Positions 1 through 8,119 of a DNA stretch of 64,000 nt are shown in pieces. The stretch's first letter is position 1; every line of letters begins with the position of its first letter. The notes under the pieces are model-generated. The model was not told where the DNA came from. It saw nothing but the letters and a program-made list of their open reading frames with translations, and searched no databases. The stretch covers positions 165,944-229,943 of the forward strand of contig JAFDYU010000012.1 in NCBI GenBank assembly GCA_018267285.1, written 5' to 3'. This DNA comes from Bacteroidota bacterium. GTDB taxonomy: Bacteria > Bacteroidota > Bacteroidia > Cytophagales > Cyclobacteriaceae. The position numbers and the translations under genes were made by a program.

Positions 1-1
1 C

Positions 2-355
2 CTCAATTTAAAAGGTACAGAAGACACACCAACCATCATTCTCGATAAGAAGAACGGCATCTTTGAAATCAGCGGACGCTCTCTGCCTGAAGATTCTGCA
101 GAATTTTACAGACCCGTCATCGAATGGATCAACTCCTACGCTAAAGAGGCCAATGCCTCTACCGATTTTGTATTCAAGCTGGAATATTTCAATACCGCCT
201 CATCCAAGCTCATACTCGATGTGCTCTCAGCGCTGGAAGAAATCAAAGGGATGAAAATCTCGTGGTACTTCCATGACGATGACGAAGATATGGAAGAAGC
301 CGGGCAGGAGTTTTCGGAACTGGTAGAAATCCCTTTTGAATTCAAAACCTATTAA
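2..355 (+). CDS. SiaC-like regulatory phosphoprotein (DUF1987), 3' part
   Basis: The reading frame enters from the left edge and stops with TAA at 353-355, giving the last 117 residues; the start is outside the window. The visible protein resembles the SiaC/DUF1987 family: a short conserved core (TPTIILD, FEISGRSLPED), then VFKLEYFNTASSK and an acidic C-terminal part (HDDDEDMEEA). In Pseudomonas, SiaC is switched by phosphorylation on a Thr/Ser by the kinase SiaB and dephosphorylated by SiaA, and controls a diguanylate cyclase. The NTASSK stretch probably holds the equivalent acceptor site; that is inference. Partner genes would lie upstream and are not visible. Family call is from recognised sequence pattern only. 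Confidence 0.8.
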   Translation, partial: LNLKGTEDTPTIILDKKNGIFEISGRSLPEDSAEFYRPVIEWINSYAKEANASTDFVFKLEYFNTASSKLILDVLSALEEIKGMKISWYFHDDDEDMEEAGQEFSELVEIPFEFKTY

Positions 356-433
356 AATCATTGCAGCAAATTCAAGATTCAAAAAGGATTGGAAGGTGCG
401 GTATTGAATTTTGAATTTTGAATTTCTAAGAGA

Positions 434-3400
434 ATGAGTGAGGAAATACTAAAAGCGCTAACCCAGTTATTTGCCATCATCACCAAACAAGATGGCGGTG
501 TCACCGAAAATGAGCGCCAATTTGTAATCAATTTTTTTCAACAGGAACTCGATCAAGACACGGTTAAGGAATACGTAGCCTTGTACGATGAGTTTTCGGG
601 TTTCGGCAAACCGGATGAGGATAAACACAAACTCACCTCTGTTAAAGATTCGGTTAAAACGCTGGGCATCTGTAAAAAAATAAATAAAACACTTGCCCAG
701 AAGCAAAAAGTGGTGGTGCTCACCAAACTGCTCGAGCTAATCGGTTCCGATAAAAACTTTACTCCCCAGCGAATAGAAATCATCAATACGGTTTCAACCG
801 TATTCAATATTGGCCAAGAAGAATATAAACTTGTTGAATCGTTTATCACTTCGGAGTCTGTAGGCCAAATTAATTTTAAAGACATCCTGGTTGTTGATTC
901 GGCCGAGGGCAAATCGTCCGAACTTCAGAAGCATCAGCATGCGCATATCGAAGGGCAGTTGATCTTTATGCGCATCAATAGCGTGGGGCTCTACTTCACC
1001 AAATACCTGGGGCATGAATCGAACGTGCTCAATGGCTTTATCATGCAGCCGAACAAGGTGTACCTTTTTTCGCACGGCAGCACAATAAAAACTCAACAAG
1101 GTGATGCGCTTTATTACAGCGACCTGGTAGCGCATTTTAACGAGGAAATCAAAACCACCAAACTCTCGTTTAACGCCAACATCGAAGAGTTTAAGTTTCC
1201 CAATGGTGCCATTGGCTTGCGCGATGTATTAATCTCCGAAGGACCCGGCAAATTGATTGGTATTATGGGAGCCAGCGGAGCAGGTAAAACCACCTTGCTC
1301 CTCACCCTTGCGGGGCTTGAACAGCCCTCAAAAGGTGATATCAAAATCAACGGGTTCAATATCAATACCGAAAAAGAAAAAATTGAAGGTGTAATCGGTT
1401 TTGTGTCGCAAGACGACCTGTTGATTGAAGAACTTACCGTTTATCAGAATCTGTACTACAACGCTAAGCTGTGTTTCTCTCATTTTACAGAACAACAATT
1501 ACACGAGCGTGTAATGAGTACGCTCGAAAATCTTGGCCTTGACCAACGCAAAGATTTGAAAGTGGGTAACCCACTCGAAAAAACAATCAGCGGTGGCCAA
1601 CGTAAGCGCCTGAACATTGCTCTTGAATTAATCCGGGAGCCTGCTATTTTATTTTTAGATGAACCCACTTCGGGCCTCTCCTCCCGCGACTCCGAAAATG
1701 TAATTGATTTGCTTAAAGAACTATCGCTTAAAGGGAAGCTCATCTTCGTGGTTATCCACCAGCCATCGTCCGACATCTATAAAATGTTTGACAAGATGGT
1801 CATCATGGATACAGGCGGCTATCCGGCCTATTATGGAGCCCCGGTTGAAGCCGTAACCTATTTCAAAAAAGCAACCCATCAGGTTGACAGCAACCGCGGC
1901 CAATGCGAAACCTGCGGTAACGTAAACCCCGAGCAAATATTCAACATCATCGAATCAAAGGTTGTTGACGAATACGGGCAGCCTACGGGTAAACGCAAAG
2001 TAACGCCTCCGCAATGGCACGAGATGTACCAACAACGTTTTAACATCAACAAGATTGAGGATGTTAAAGAAACACCTCCCAGCACGCTGAGCATACCCAA
2101 CAAACTGAAACAGACCGTCATCTTCACCACACGCGATTTCTTAGCCAAACTCAGCAACAAACAATATTTGCTTATCAACTTACTGGAGGCCCCGCTTCTC
2201 GCCATCATCCTTACATTCATCATTAAATACAAAAGCGCTCCCAGCGGCACGGAATACATCTTTAGGTTTAACGACAATTTCCCTGCGTTTTTATTGATGT
2301 CGATCATTGTTGCTTTGTTCATGGGGCTTACCGTTAGTGCGGAAGAAATTATCAGGGACCGCAAAATTTTAAAACGCGAATCGTTTTTGAATTTAAGCTG
2401 GAACAGCTACCTGCTCTCCAAGTTGAATATACTTTTTCTCATGTCGGCCGTACAAACATTAACTTTTGTTGTAGTCGGCAATTTGATTTTAGAAGTTCAC
2501 GGCATCACCTGGGCCATGTGGCTGGTGCTTTTTTCTACTTCTTGTTTTGCCAATGTGTTGGGGTTGAATATTTCATCGGCCTTCAATTCGGCAGTAACCG
2601 TTTACGTAATGATACCCTTGCTGCTGATTCCGCAGATGATCTTGAGTGGACTGTTATTTAGTTTTGATAAATTAAATGACTTGATCAGCACAAAAGGCAA
2701 AGTGCCCATCATTGCCGATTGCATGGCTTCGCGCTGGGCTTACGAAGCCATTGCCGTATATCAATTCAGATATAATGATTACGAATCTCCTTACTATAAA
2801 TACGAACGCGAAGAATCGAAAGCAGATTTTAAATCGGCTTACCTCGCAGATGAGTTGAAAAAAAGAAACCGTTATGTACTCGAAAATTTCGAGAGCAAAA
2901 ACGACTCGGTGAGAAAATTGGTTACACGTAACCTCACCATTTTAAACGATAACCTTTCGAAGGAGACTTTCCGTCAAGGTTTGGAAAAAATTGATCTTTC
3001 AAAATACACGAAAGAACAAGGCCAGCAATTAGATAGTTACTTCGAAAACTATCGCCAGCACTACCAAAAAGTGTACAATCGAAATGTAGATACCATTGAA
3101 ATGAAGATGGCCTATTTCGAAAAGAAGGGACTTAATATCAATGACGAAAAGAATGCTTACCATAACGAAAGCCTGTCTGATTTGGTGAAGAATGTAAACA
3201 CCAAAGAACGACTTATAGAATATAAAGGGAAATTGATACAACAGATCAATCCAATTTTTCAAGCTCCGCAACAATCGGGTGTATTGGATTATCGAACCGC
3301 TTTTTTTGTACCCGAAAAGAATTTATTTGGCCTCACCGTTAGCACCTTTTTGTTCGATATTTTGGTAATTTGGGGAATGGCTTTTCTTTGCTACGTAGCT

Positions 3401-3490
3401 CTTTATTTTGAGTGGATGCGGAAAACAGTAGATTTTTTCGGAAACGTGAGCATACCCACCAAGGTGACGATACCTTTTCGAAAGAAATAA
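434..3490 (+). CDS. TerB-like/ABCG-type ABC transporter fusion (ATPase plus permease)
   Basis: A 1,018-residue single-chain half transporter. Residues about 1-145 look like a cytosolic all-helical TerB domain, followed by a beta-rich linker to about 250. The ABC ATPase follows: Walker A GASGAGKTT near 278, signature SGGQRKR near 385, Walker B ILFLDEPTSGL near 405. A small CETC motif lies near 491. The permease has hydrophobic segments around 575-600, 615-640, 665-690, 695-720 and 730-755, then an extracytoplasmic insert of roughly 190 charged residues, and a last membrane segment near 970-1000. This ATPase-before-membrane order and final topology are of the ABCG/White type. The substrate is unknown. 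The TerB fusion is a Bacteroidota-type arrangement; it may sense membrane or stress state, which is inference. Confidence 0.85.
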   Translation: MSEEILKALTQLFAIITKQDGGVTENERQFVINFFQQELDQDTVKEYVALYDEFSGFGKPDEDKHKLTSVKDSVKTLGICKKINKTLAQKQKVVVLTKLLELIGSDKNFTPQRIEIINTVSTVFNIGQEEYKLVESFITSESVGQINFKDILVVDSAEGKSSELQKHQHAHIEGQLIFMRINSVGLYFTKYLGHESNVLNGFIMQPNKVYLFSHGSTIKTQQGDALYYSDLVAHFNEEIKTTKLSFNANIEEFKFPNGAIGLRDVLISEGPGKLIGIMGASGAGKTTLLLTLAGLEQPSKGDIKINGFNINTEKEKIEGVIGFVSQDDLLIEELTVYQNLYYNAKLCFSHFTEQQLHERVMSTLENLGLDQRKDLKVGNPLEKTISGGQRKRLNIALELIREPAILFLDEPTSGLSSRDSENVIDLLKELSLKGKLIFVVIHQPSSDIYKMFDKMVIMDTGGYPAYYGAPVEAVTYFKKATHQVDSNRGQCETCGNVNPEQIFNIIESKVVDEYGQPTGKRKVTPPQWHEMYQQRFNINKIEDVKETPPSTLSIPNKLKQTVIFTTRDFLAKLSNKQYLLINLLEAPLLAIILTFIIKYKSAPSGTEYIFRFNDNFPAFLLMSIIVALFMGLTVSAEEIIRDRKILKRESFLNLSWNSYLLSKLNILFLMSAVQTLTFVVVGNLILEVHGITWAMWLVLFSTSCFANVLGLNISSAFNSAVTVYVMIPLLLIPQMILSGLLFSFDKLNDLISTKGKVPIIADCMASRWAYEAIAVYQFRYNDYESPYYKYEREESKADFKSAYLADELKKRNRYVLENFESKNDSVRKLVTRNLTILNDNLSKETFRQGLEKIDLSKYTKEQGQQLDSYFENYRQHYQKVYNRNVDTIEMKMAYFEKKGLNINDEKNAYHNESLSDLVKNVNTKERLIEYKGKLIQQINPIFQAPQQSGVLDYRTAFFVPEKNLFGLTVSTFLFDILVIWGMAFLCYVALYFEWMRKTVDFFGNVSIPTKVTIPFRKK

Positions 3491-3495
3491 TTATT

Positions 3496-3524
3496 TTGCA
3501 GGGATTGGTTAATTTTTAATTTTG
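3496..3524 (+). promoter_or_regulatory. Bacteroidota-type promoter for the 3542 lipoprotein gene
   Basis: A -33 TTTTG (TTG at 3496-3498) is followed after 18 bases by TAATTTTG (3517-3524), matching the Bacteroidota -7 consensus TAnnTTTG. The predicted transcript starts about 12 bases before the ATG at 3542. Confidence 0.6.
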
Positions 3525-3541
3525 TAACAACTAAGAAAATT

Positions 3542-4438
3542 ATGAGGATAGTGTTAATTGGCTTGGTAGCCGCCTTTTTGTTCGCTTCTTGCGGCAAAAG
3601 CAAAAAACCTGAAGATCAGGACTTTCTCAACAGCCTTGATTCAGCAAAAAAAGGCCCTTCTATCGATAATGAGGTCATTAACAGCATTTTACAGCAGATA
3701 CCGAGCCCACTCGAAATATCTGTTCTGCTTAAAGAATCCGGTAAAAAATACAACGCGGGTATCCTTAATTCTACCGACAACACTTCCAAATACAATAGCA
3801 ACTACAAAAAAGCCTTAAACCTCGGCATTTACGGAACAGATTTAGGCTACACCAACATCTACCAGCAAAACCAAGATGGCATAAAATACCTTGCTTCCAT
3901 TAAGCAACTGGCAAATGAGCTTAACATTGGGCAGTTTTTTGACATTGAGACCATCAGTAAACTTGCTACAAACAGCAAAAATCTGGACTCCTTACTTCTG
4001 ATCACTACCCAAAATTTCAACGATATCAACAAATATCTACAGACACAGGGAAGGGCAAATTTGAGTGTACTGTTGTTAACAGGCGGCTGGCTTGAAGCAA
4101 TGGAAATTACCTGCCAGGTAGCCGCGCAAGACCCTAAAAATAAAGAATTGAAGGAAAAGATAGGTGAACAAAAGATTATTTTGGAACAAATAGTGCTTCT
4201 GTTCTCATTTTACAAAGACGATGAAAATATGGCATCGTTATTGAATGACCTTAACAACTTAAAGGCAGCGTTCGATAAAATCAACATAACCTACACCTAC
4301 AAAGAATCAACCATGGAAATTGTGAACGGTGTGGCCGTGATAAAAGACAACAGCACAACGACCATTGATGTTACCGATGAGGACATCAAAAATATAACCA
4401 GCATTACCAATTCAATCAGAAACAAAATAGCAAGCTAA
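3542..4438 (+). CDS. hypothetical lipoprotein
   Basis: A 298-residue protein with a lipoprotein signal (MRIVLIGLVAAFLFASC; lipobox FASC, Cys at residue 17), so it should be acylated and sit in the periplasm or on the outer membrane. The mature part is mostly helical, polar and has no motif I can assign. It has its own promoter just upstream and is separated from the next small secreted protein by only 14 bases, so the two are probably co-transcribed and end at the terminator near 4906. I do not recognise a function. Confidence 0.75.
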   Translation: MRIVLIGLVAAFLFASCGKSKKPEDQDFLNSLDSAKKGPSIDNEVINSILQQIPSPLEISVLLKESGKKYNAGILNSTDNTSKYNSNYKKALNLGIYGTDLGYTNIYQQNQDGIKYLASIKQLANELNIGQFFDIETISKLATNSKNLDSLLLITTQNFNDINKYLQTQGRANLSVLLLTGGWLEAMEITCQVAAQDPKNKELKEKIGEQKIILEQIVLLFSFYKDDENMASLLNDLNNLKAAFDKINITYTYKESTMEIVNGVAVIKDNSTTTIDVTDEDIKNITSITNSIRNKIAS

Positions 4439-4452
4439 TTCCGAATCCCACT

Positions 4453-4884
4453 ATGAAAAAAATAACAACAATCGTTCTGTTCGTTTCACTTGTCGGCCTT
4501 GGATCAACCGAATTGGCCAGCCAGTGTAACCCCGACAATTTTGCCAGTGCTTGCATACCTAAACTTGCTTCTGGTTTTAATTTTTTGAAAAGCTACAAAG
4601 TAGATGGCGAAGGCGGGGCAAAAGATAAAGTAGAGTACAGCTACGTTTTTACCAAAGGCACCCAATACATGATAAACCTTTGCGCCAATGGGGCCACAAC
4701 CGATGGCATTGTTGTATCGTTGTTCGATTCGGGGAGAAATAAAGTAGCCACCAGCAAAATCAATGGCCAATTTATATCAGCTATAGCTTATCCTTGCAAC
4801 GCTACGGGCATCTACTACATTCAATACACATTTGATGGCTCTACCAACAAATGCGGTGGCAGTGCACTCGGGTTTAAGCGCTAA
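4453..4884 (+). CDS. small exported protein, unknown function
   Basis: A 143-residue protein with a signal peptide (MKKITTIVLFVSLVGLGSTELASQ) and four cysteines in the mature part, suggesting disulfides in the periplasm or outside. The pattern of short beta strands (YSYVFTKGTQYMINLC, GIVVSLFDS, GIYYIQYTF) suggests a small beta-sandwich, a kind often seen in exported Bacteroidota proteins. It directly follows a lipoprotein gene and precedes a strong terminator. Function unknown. Confidence 0.7.
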   Translation: MKKITTIVLFVSLVGLGSTELASQCNPDNFASACIPKLASGFNFLKSYKVDGEGGAKDKVEYSYVFTKGTQYMINLCANGATTDGIVVSLFDSGRNKVATSKINGQFISAIAYPCNATGIYYIQYTFDGSTNKCGGSALGFKR

Positions 4885-4905
4885 CCCAAAAAAAAAGAAT
4901 TCCGT

Positions 4906-4936
4906 AAAGCCCTGCCGAAAGCAGGGCTTTTTGTTT
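4906..4936 (+). terminator. intrinsic terminator
   Basis: Perfect 10-bp stem AAAGCCCTGC/GCAGGGCTTT (4906-4915 with 4921-4930), 5-base loop, then a T-rich tail. It ends the two-gene 3542-4884 unit. Confidence 0.85.
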
Positions 4937-4974
4937 CAGTCCATATTTTCTAAACTTGTTTCAAATTACCAATC

Positions 4975-6135
4975 ATGCCCAAGGTTCTGATTATTGAAGA
5001 CGAAGCCAGTATCCGTGCCGTTTTAAAAGATATTTTAAACGACCAAAAAGAACTGAACCTTGACGTGCAGGAGGCAAAGGATGGTAGTACAGGGCTGTCG
5101 ATGCTGGAGGCCGAAAATTTTGATGTTGTGTTTTGCGATATTAAAATGCCAAAAATGGACGGTATGGAATTACTTACGCAAGCCAAACAGAAAGGAATAT
5201 CGGCCGCCTTCATTATGGTATCGGCACACGGCACAACCGAACTTGCCGTAGATGCCGTAAAAAAAGGGGCTTATGATTTTTTGCAAAAACCTCCCGATCT
5301 TAATCGTTTATTAATTACCCTTCGCAACGCACTCGATAAAAATAAACTCGTACGCGAATCCGTTTCACTCAAAAAGAAAATAGCCCAGCAATACGAAATT
5401 ATTGGCCAGTCGGCTTCCATTGCAGATGTATTAAAAATCATTGACAAAGTTGCTGTTACGGATGCCCGGGTCCTGATTACCGGACCGAACGGTTCGGGCA
5501 AAGAGTTGGTGGCACGGCAACTGCATGAAAAGAGCGACCGAGCCGCGCAAGCTTTTATTGAGGTAAATTGTGCGGCCATCCCCTCAGAGTTGATTGAAAG
5601 CGAATTATTCGGTCATGAAAAAGGAGCTTTTACTTCGGCCGTAAAACAACGGATTGGGAAATTTGAATTGGCAGAAAACGGCACGCTATTTCTCGATGAG
5701 ATTGGCGATATGAGTTTATCGGCACAAGCCAAAGTGCTTCGGGCACTTCAAGAAAAAAAGATTACTCGCGTGGGCGGGGATAAAGACATAGAGGTAAATG
5801 CCCGAGTAGTTGCCGCAACCAATAAAGATCTAAAAAAAGAAATTGCCGAAGGCCGGTTTCGCGAAGATTTATACCATCGGTTGTCTGTAATTGTGATAAA
5901 AGTACCTCCACTAAAAGACAGAAAAGACGACATACCTATTTTGATTGATCGATTCCTTGATGAAATCTCTTTTAATTACGGAGCCAAGCGAAAAAAAATT
6001 GAACCGGATGCCGTGAAACTATTAGCGCAGAATGAATGGAGCGGAAATATACGCGAGCTTAAAAACGTAATCGAGCGATTAGTTATTATGAGCGATAGCG
6101 CCATCAGCGCTACCGATGTGAAGAAATATCTATAA
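4975..6135 (+). CDS. NtrC-family response regulator lacking the C-terminal DNA-binding domain
   Basis: A 386-residue protein with a receiver domain (residues 1-120; acidic pocket E8-D9-E10, phosphoacceptor D55 in FCDIKMPKMDG, Lys in FLQKPP) and a sigma-54 AAA+ domain (about 140-380; Walker A GPNGSGKE near 172, Walker B GTLFLDE near 237). The sigma-54 contact loop reads GAFTSA (217-222) instead of the family's GAFTGA. The protein ends 30-odd residues after WSGNIRELKNV with no Fis-type helix-turn-helix. It would therefore be unable to bind an enhancer by itself. It may act from solution or with another protein. The upstream region has a weak TTG-N17-TAAACTTG promoter candidate (4931-4958) in the tail of the preceding terminator. 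No histidine kinase is adjacent. Confidence 0.9.
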   Translation: MPKVLIIEDEASIRAVLKDILNDQKELNLDVQEAKDGSTGLSMLEAENFDVVFCDIKMPKMDGMELLTQAKQKGISAAFIMVSAHGTTELAVDAVKKGAYDFLQKPPDLNRLLITLRNALDKNKLVRESVSLKKKIAQQYEIIGQSASIADVLKIIDKVAVTDARVLITGPNGSGKELVARQLHEKSDRAAQAFIEVNCAAIPSELIESELFGHEKGAFTSAVKQRIGKFELAENGTLFLDEIGDMSLSAQAKVLRALQEKKITRVGGDKDIEVNARVVAATNKDLKKEIAEGRFREDLYHRLSVIVIKVPPLKDRKDDIPILIDRFLDEISFNYGAKRKKIEPDAVKLLAQNEWSGNIRELKNVIERLVIMSDSAISATDVKKYL

Positions 6136-6138
6136 GTC

Positions 6139-6255
6139 TTAAATTCTCTTCACGGAGTTTCCCTTCACTTCTTTTTTGCTGTATGTGGGGCAGGTGTACT
6201 GACTGCATGCAGAAATAAAAGCAGCAAGGGCAACGAAAGCTAATACCTTTTTCAT
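6139..6255 (-). CDS. 38-residue lipoprotein
   Basis: A short reading frame of 38 codons running from an ATG at 6255 to TAA at 6139. It encodes a compact lipoprotein signal (MKKVLAFVALAAFISAC, Cys at residue 17) and a mature tail of only 22 residues with a second Cys and several lysines. A strong promoter match sits just upstream (6277-6306). It ends four bases from the stop of the convergent regulator gene. Tiny lipoproteins of this size are common in Bacteroidota but easily missed by gene finders. Function unknown. Confidence 0.7.
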   Translation of the reverse strand: MKKVLAFVALAAFISACSQYTCPTYSKKEVKGNSVKRI

Positions 6256-6276
6256 AGGAACCGGGTTAGTGTCTAA

Positions 6277-6306
6277 CAAAATTAAAATTCTTTTTCATTC
6301 AAACAA
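6277..6306 (-). promoter_or_regulatory. promoter of the 38-residue lipoprotein gene
   Basis: Read on the minus strand: TTG (6306-6304), 19 bases, then TAATTTTG (6284-6277), a full TAnnTTTG match. The predicted transcript starts near 6270, about 15 bases before the ATG. Confidence 0.6.
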
Positions 6307-6322
6307 ATACCTTTAAATAGGG

Positions 6323-7327
6323 CTATCCGATCAGTAAATTGCAGCCTCGCACATCCGAATTGTCCATCCTGCCCAAAACCTCAAAACTTTCGTCTTTCAA
6401 TCTGCCTAAATCTTCCGTTTCAATAAATGCACAGGAATGGACGTTGGCCAAATCAATCACATTAATTGCCCCCACCTTCCCCTGCCCTGCCATCGAAAAT
6501 GGGTCGTTGATATCGCGCAGCAATACTTTCATCCGGGGCGGGCATCTAAAGTAACCCCACCCGGTAGAATAGGCTTGCGACAAGAGTTCAGTCATACCAT
6601 ATTCCGAGTGAATTTGCTTTACCTTAAAGCGCTCGCATAAAAACTGATGAAGTTCTTCGCGCACCCACTCCTTTCTCCTACCCTTCATTCCACCTGTCTC
6701 CATGACAATGCAATGGCTTAGATCTATTTTATGTTTCTCGGCTAAATCAAGCAAAGCGAACGATACCCCCCAAAGCATAGTACGCTTATGAGAAGCCCTG
6801 AGGGAGTCTATTTTAAGTAACAATTCTTCATCATCATTCAGATAAAACCCGGAATGACCGGTATCAGTTTTAATAAAATGATCGATCATAGCGATTAACG
6901 AAGAGCCTGACCGTTCCAGATAAGACGGAAGCAATGCTAAAAAATGATAATCCGAAACTGCCCCGTAATACCCCGTAAAAATGGCTGTTGCATTTTTCTT
7001 GTAAAATGAAAGGTTTTCTATTGAATGTTTACTCACCATAGCCCCCGTGGTGGCGCTGCTGGTAAATTCTGTTTCCGGTTTCCAACTACCTGAAATGACG
7101 TGATGTGTTTTAAAAAACCGGATGGGGAGAAACGGAATATCATGCACCGAATTGACTGCCTCCGGAACTTTCCTCACGGCTTGCGAATAAGTTCGATAAA
7201 GAACATTATTTTTGTATTGAAAACGAAAAACGCTTAAGGCAATATCCGCAAAGTTGGAATCGTTTATAGTGGGGAGTAGATCAAGAAAATGTTGTATATC
7301 AGACAATCTGAGCCGTTTAATACACAA
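6323..7327 (-). CDS. LuxE-like acyl-protein synthetase / acyl-activating enzyme
   Basis: About 334 residues of the LuxE branch of the ANL (acyl-adenylating) superfamily. Visible marks are FTSSATTGAMVSKHS (Ser/Thr-rich nucleotide-binding loop), ETGGMKGRRKE, the SEYGMTELLSQAY box and a late ETEDLGR segment that corresponds to the ATP-binding Asp-Leu-Gly motif. Such enzymes activate a fatty or aromatic acid as acyl-AMP and pass it to a Cys or CoA. LuxE belongs to luciferase systems, but no lux genes are here; in Cytophagales such genes are often isolated. There is no ATG at the 5' end: candidate starts are TTG at 7327 and TTG at 7306. A TACCTTTG element at 7332-7325 would place the transcript start near 7318 and favour 7306. 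Confidence 0.75.
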   Translation of the reverse strand: MCIKRLRLSDIQHFLDLLPTINDSNFADIALSVFRFQYKNNVLYRTYSQAVRKVPEAVNSVHDIPFLPIRFFKTHHVISGSWKPETEFTSSATTGAMVSKHSIENLSFYKKNATAIFTGYYGAVSDYHFLALLPSYLERSGSSLIAMIDHFIKTDTGHSGFYLNDDEELLLKIDSLRASHKRTMLWGVSFALLDLAEKHKIDLSHCIVMETGGMKGRRKEWVREELHQFLCERFKVKQIHSEYGMTELLSQAYSTGWGYFRCPPRMKVLLRDINDPFSMAGQGKVGAINVIDLANVHSCAFIETEDLGRLKDESFEVLGRMDNSDVRGCNLLIG

Positions 7328-7336
7328 AGGTAAAAA

Positions 7337-8116
7337 ATGAAGTGGTTAAAGAATATTGCTTTGATAACAGCGATGACTTTGCTGATAGATTCGTGTATCC
7401 AGCAGCATGAATATTCCACAGTACCGCACATTGATTTACAAAGTATCAGCTACAAAAAGGGTAATGGAAATCCCAGATTTGATACTATGGCATTTGTCTT
7501 GACTTTTCAAGATGGAGATGGCGACTTGGGGCTAAACCCAGATGATTCCGTGATATATACAAGCCAGGGCGAAGCTGTTGATGTTACTCAACAACCTTTT
7601 TATTTTGTGTACGACACCGTGCAAAATTCTATCCTCGGCTATGTGCATTACCCCAACCTTGATTTAACTGCTTTTGGAAATAATTTAAGTTATGTGAACT
7701 ATAAGGCAAAGCGCACGCACCAGATTGACACGCTGCCGGAATTAAGCTGTATTCACTACGAATACGATAATGACACTTTGTATATTCAAAATAATTTCAA
7801 CGGCTTTAACATCTTCGTCTATGCCTATTATAAAGATGGCAATTCGTACACGTTGTTCGATCCCAACACATACTTTCCCAACCAATGTCACGGTAATCAT
7901 TTCCTACTTGGCCGGTTTCCGGTAATGGCTTCAGATCCTGATAAAAAATCTCCACTTGACGGAACCATAACTTATAAGTACCCAAGCCTAGCTCTTCCAG
8001 CTTTCCTAGGTCTAACTGTTAAGTTCAAGATTTACATCACCGACCGAACGTACCTCTCGTCAGAAAGGCGTTTTCAGCGCAGCAATGTTATTGAGACTGG
8101 CGACTACAAATTTTAA
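7337..8116 (+). CDS. hypothetical lipoprotein
   Basis: A 259-residue protein with lipoprotein signal MKWLKNIALITAMTLLIDSC (Cys 20). The mature part contains an acidic QDGDGDLGLNPDDS loop that looks like a calcium-type turn, and a beta-rich C-terminal half (LTVKFKIYITDRTYLSS). I recognise it as a widespread Bacteroidota hypothetical type but know no function. It is divergent from the LuxE-like gene, with only 9 bases between the annotated ends, so its promoter must lie inside the neighbour's 5' end. It converges on the E1 gene with a 3-base gap. Confidence 0.75.
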   Translation: MKWLKNIALITAMTLLIDSCIQQHEYSTVPHIDLQSISYKKGNGNPRFDTMAFVLTFQDGDGDLGLNPDDSVIYTSQGEAVDVTQQPFYFVYDTVQNSILGYVHYPNLDLTAFGNNLSYVNYKAKRTHQIDTLPELSCIHYEYDNDTLYIQNNFNGFNIFVYAYYKDGNSYTLFDPNTYFPNQCHGNHFLLGRFPVMASDPDKKSPLDGTITYKYPSLALPAFLGLTVKFKIYITDRTYLSSERRFQRSNVIETGDYKF

Positions 8117-8119
8117 AAA

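Noticed and set aside
360-430. Tandem GAATTTT units before the ABC transporter gene
   Set aside because: Three A+T-rich units only; no sign of a CRISPR-like array or promoter with correct spacing.
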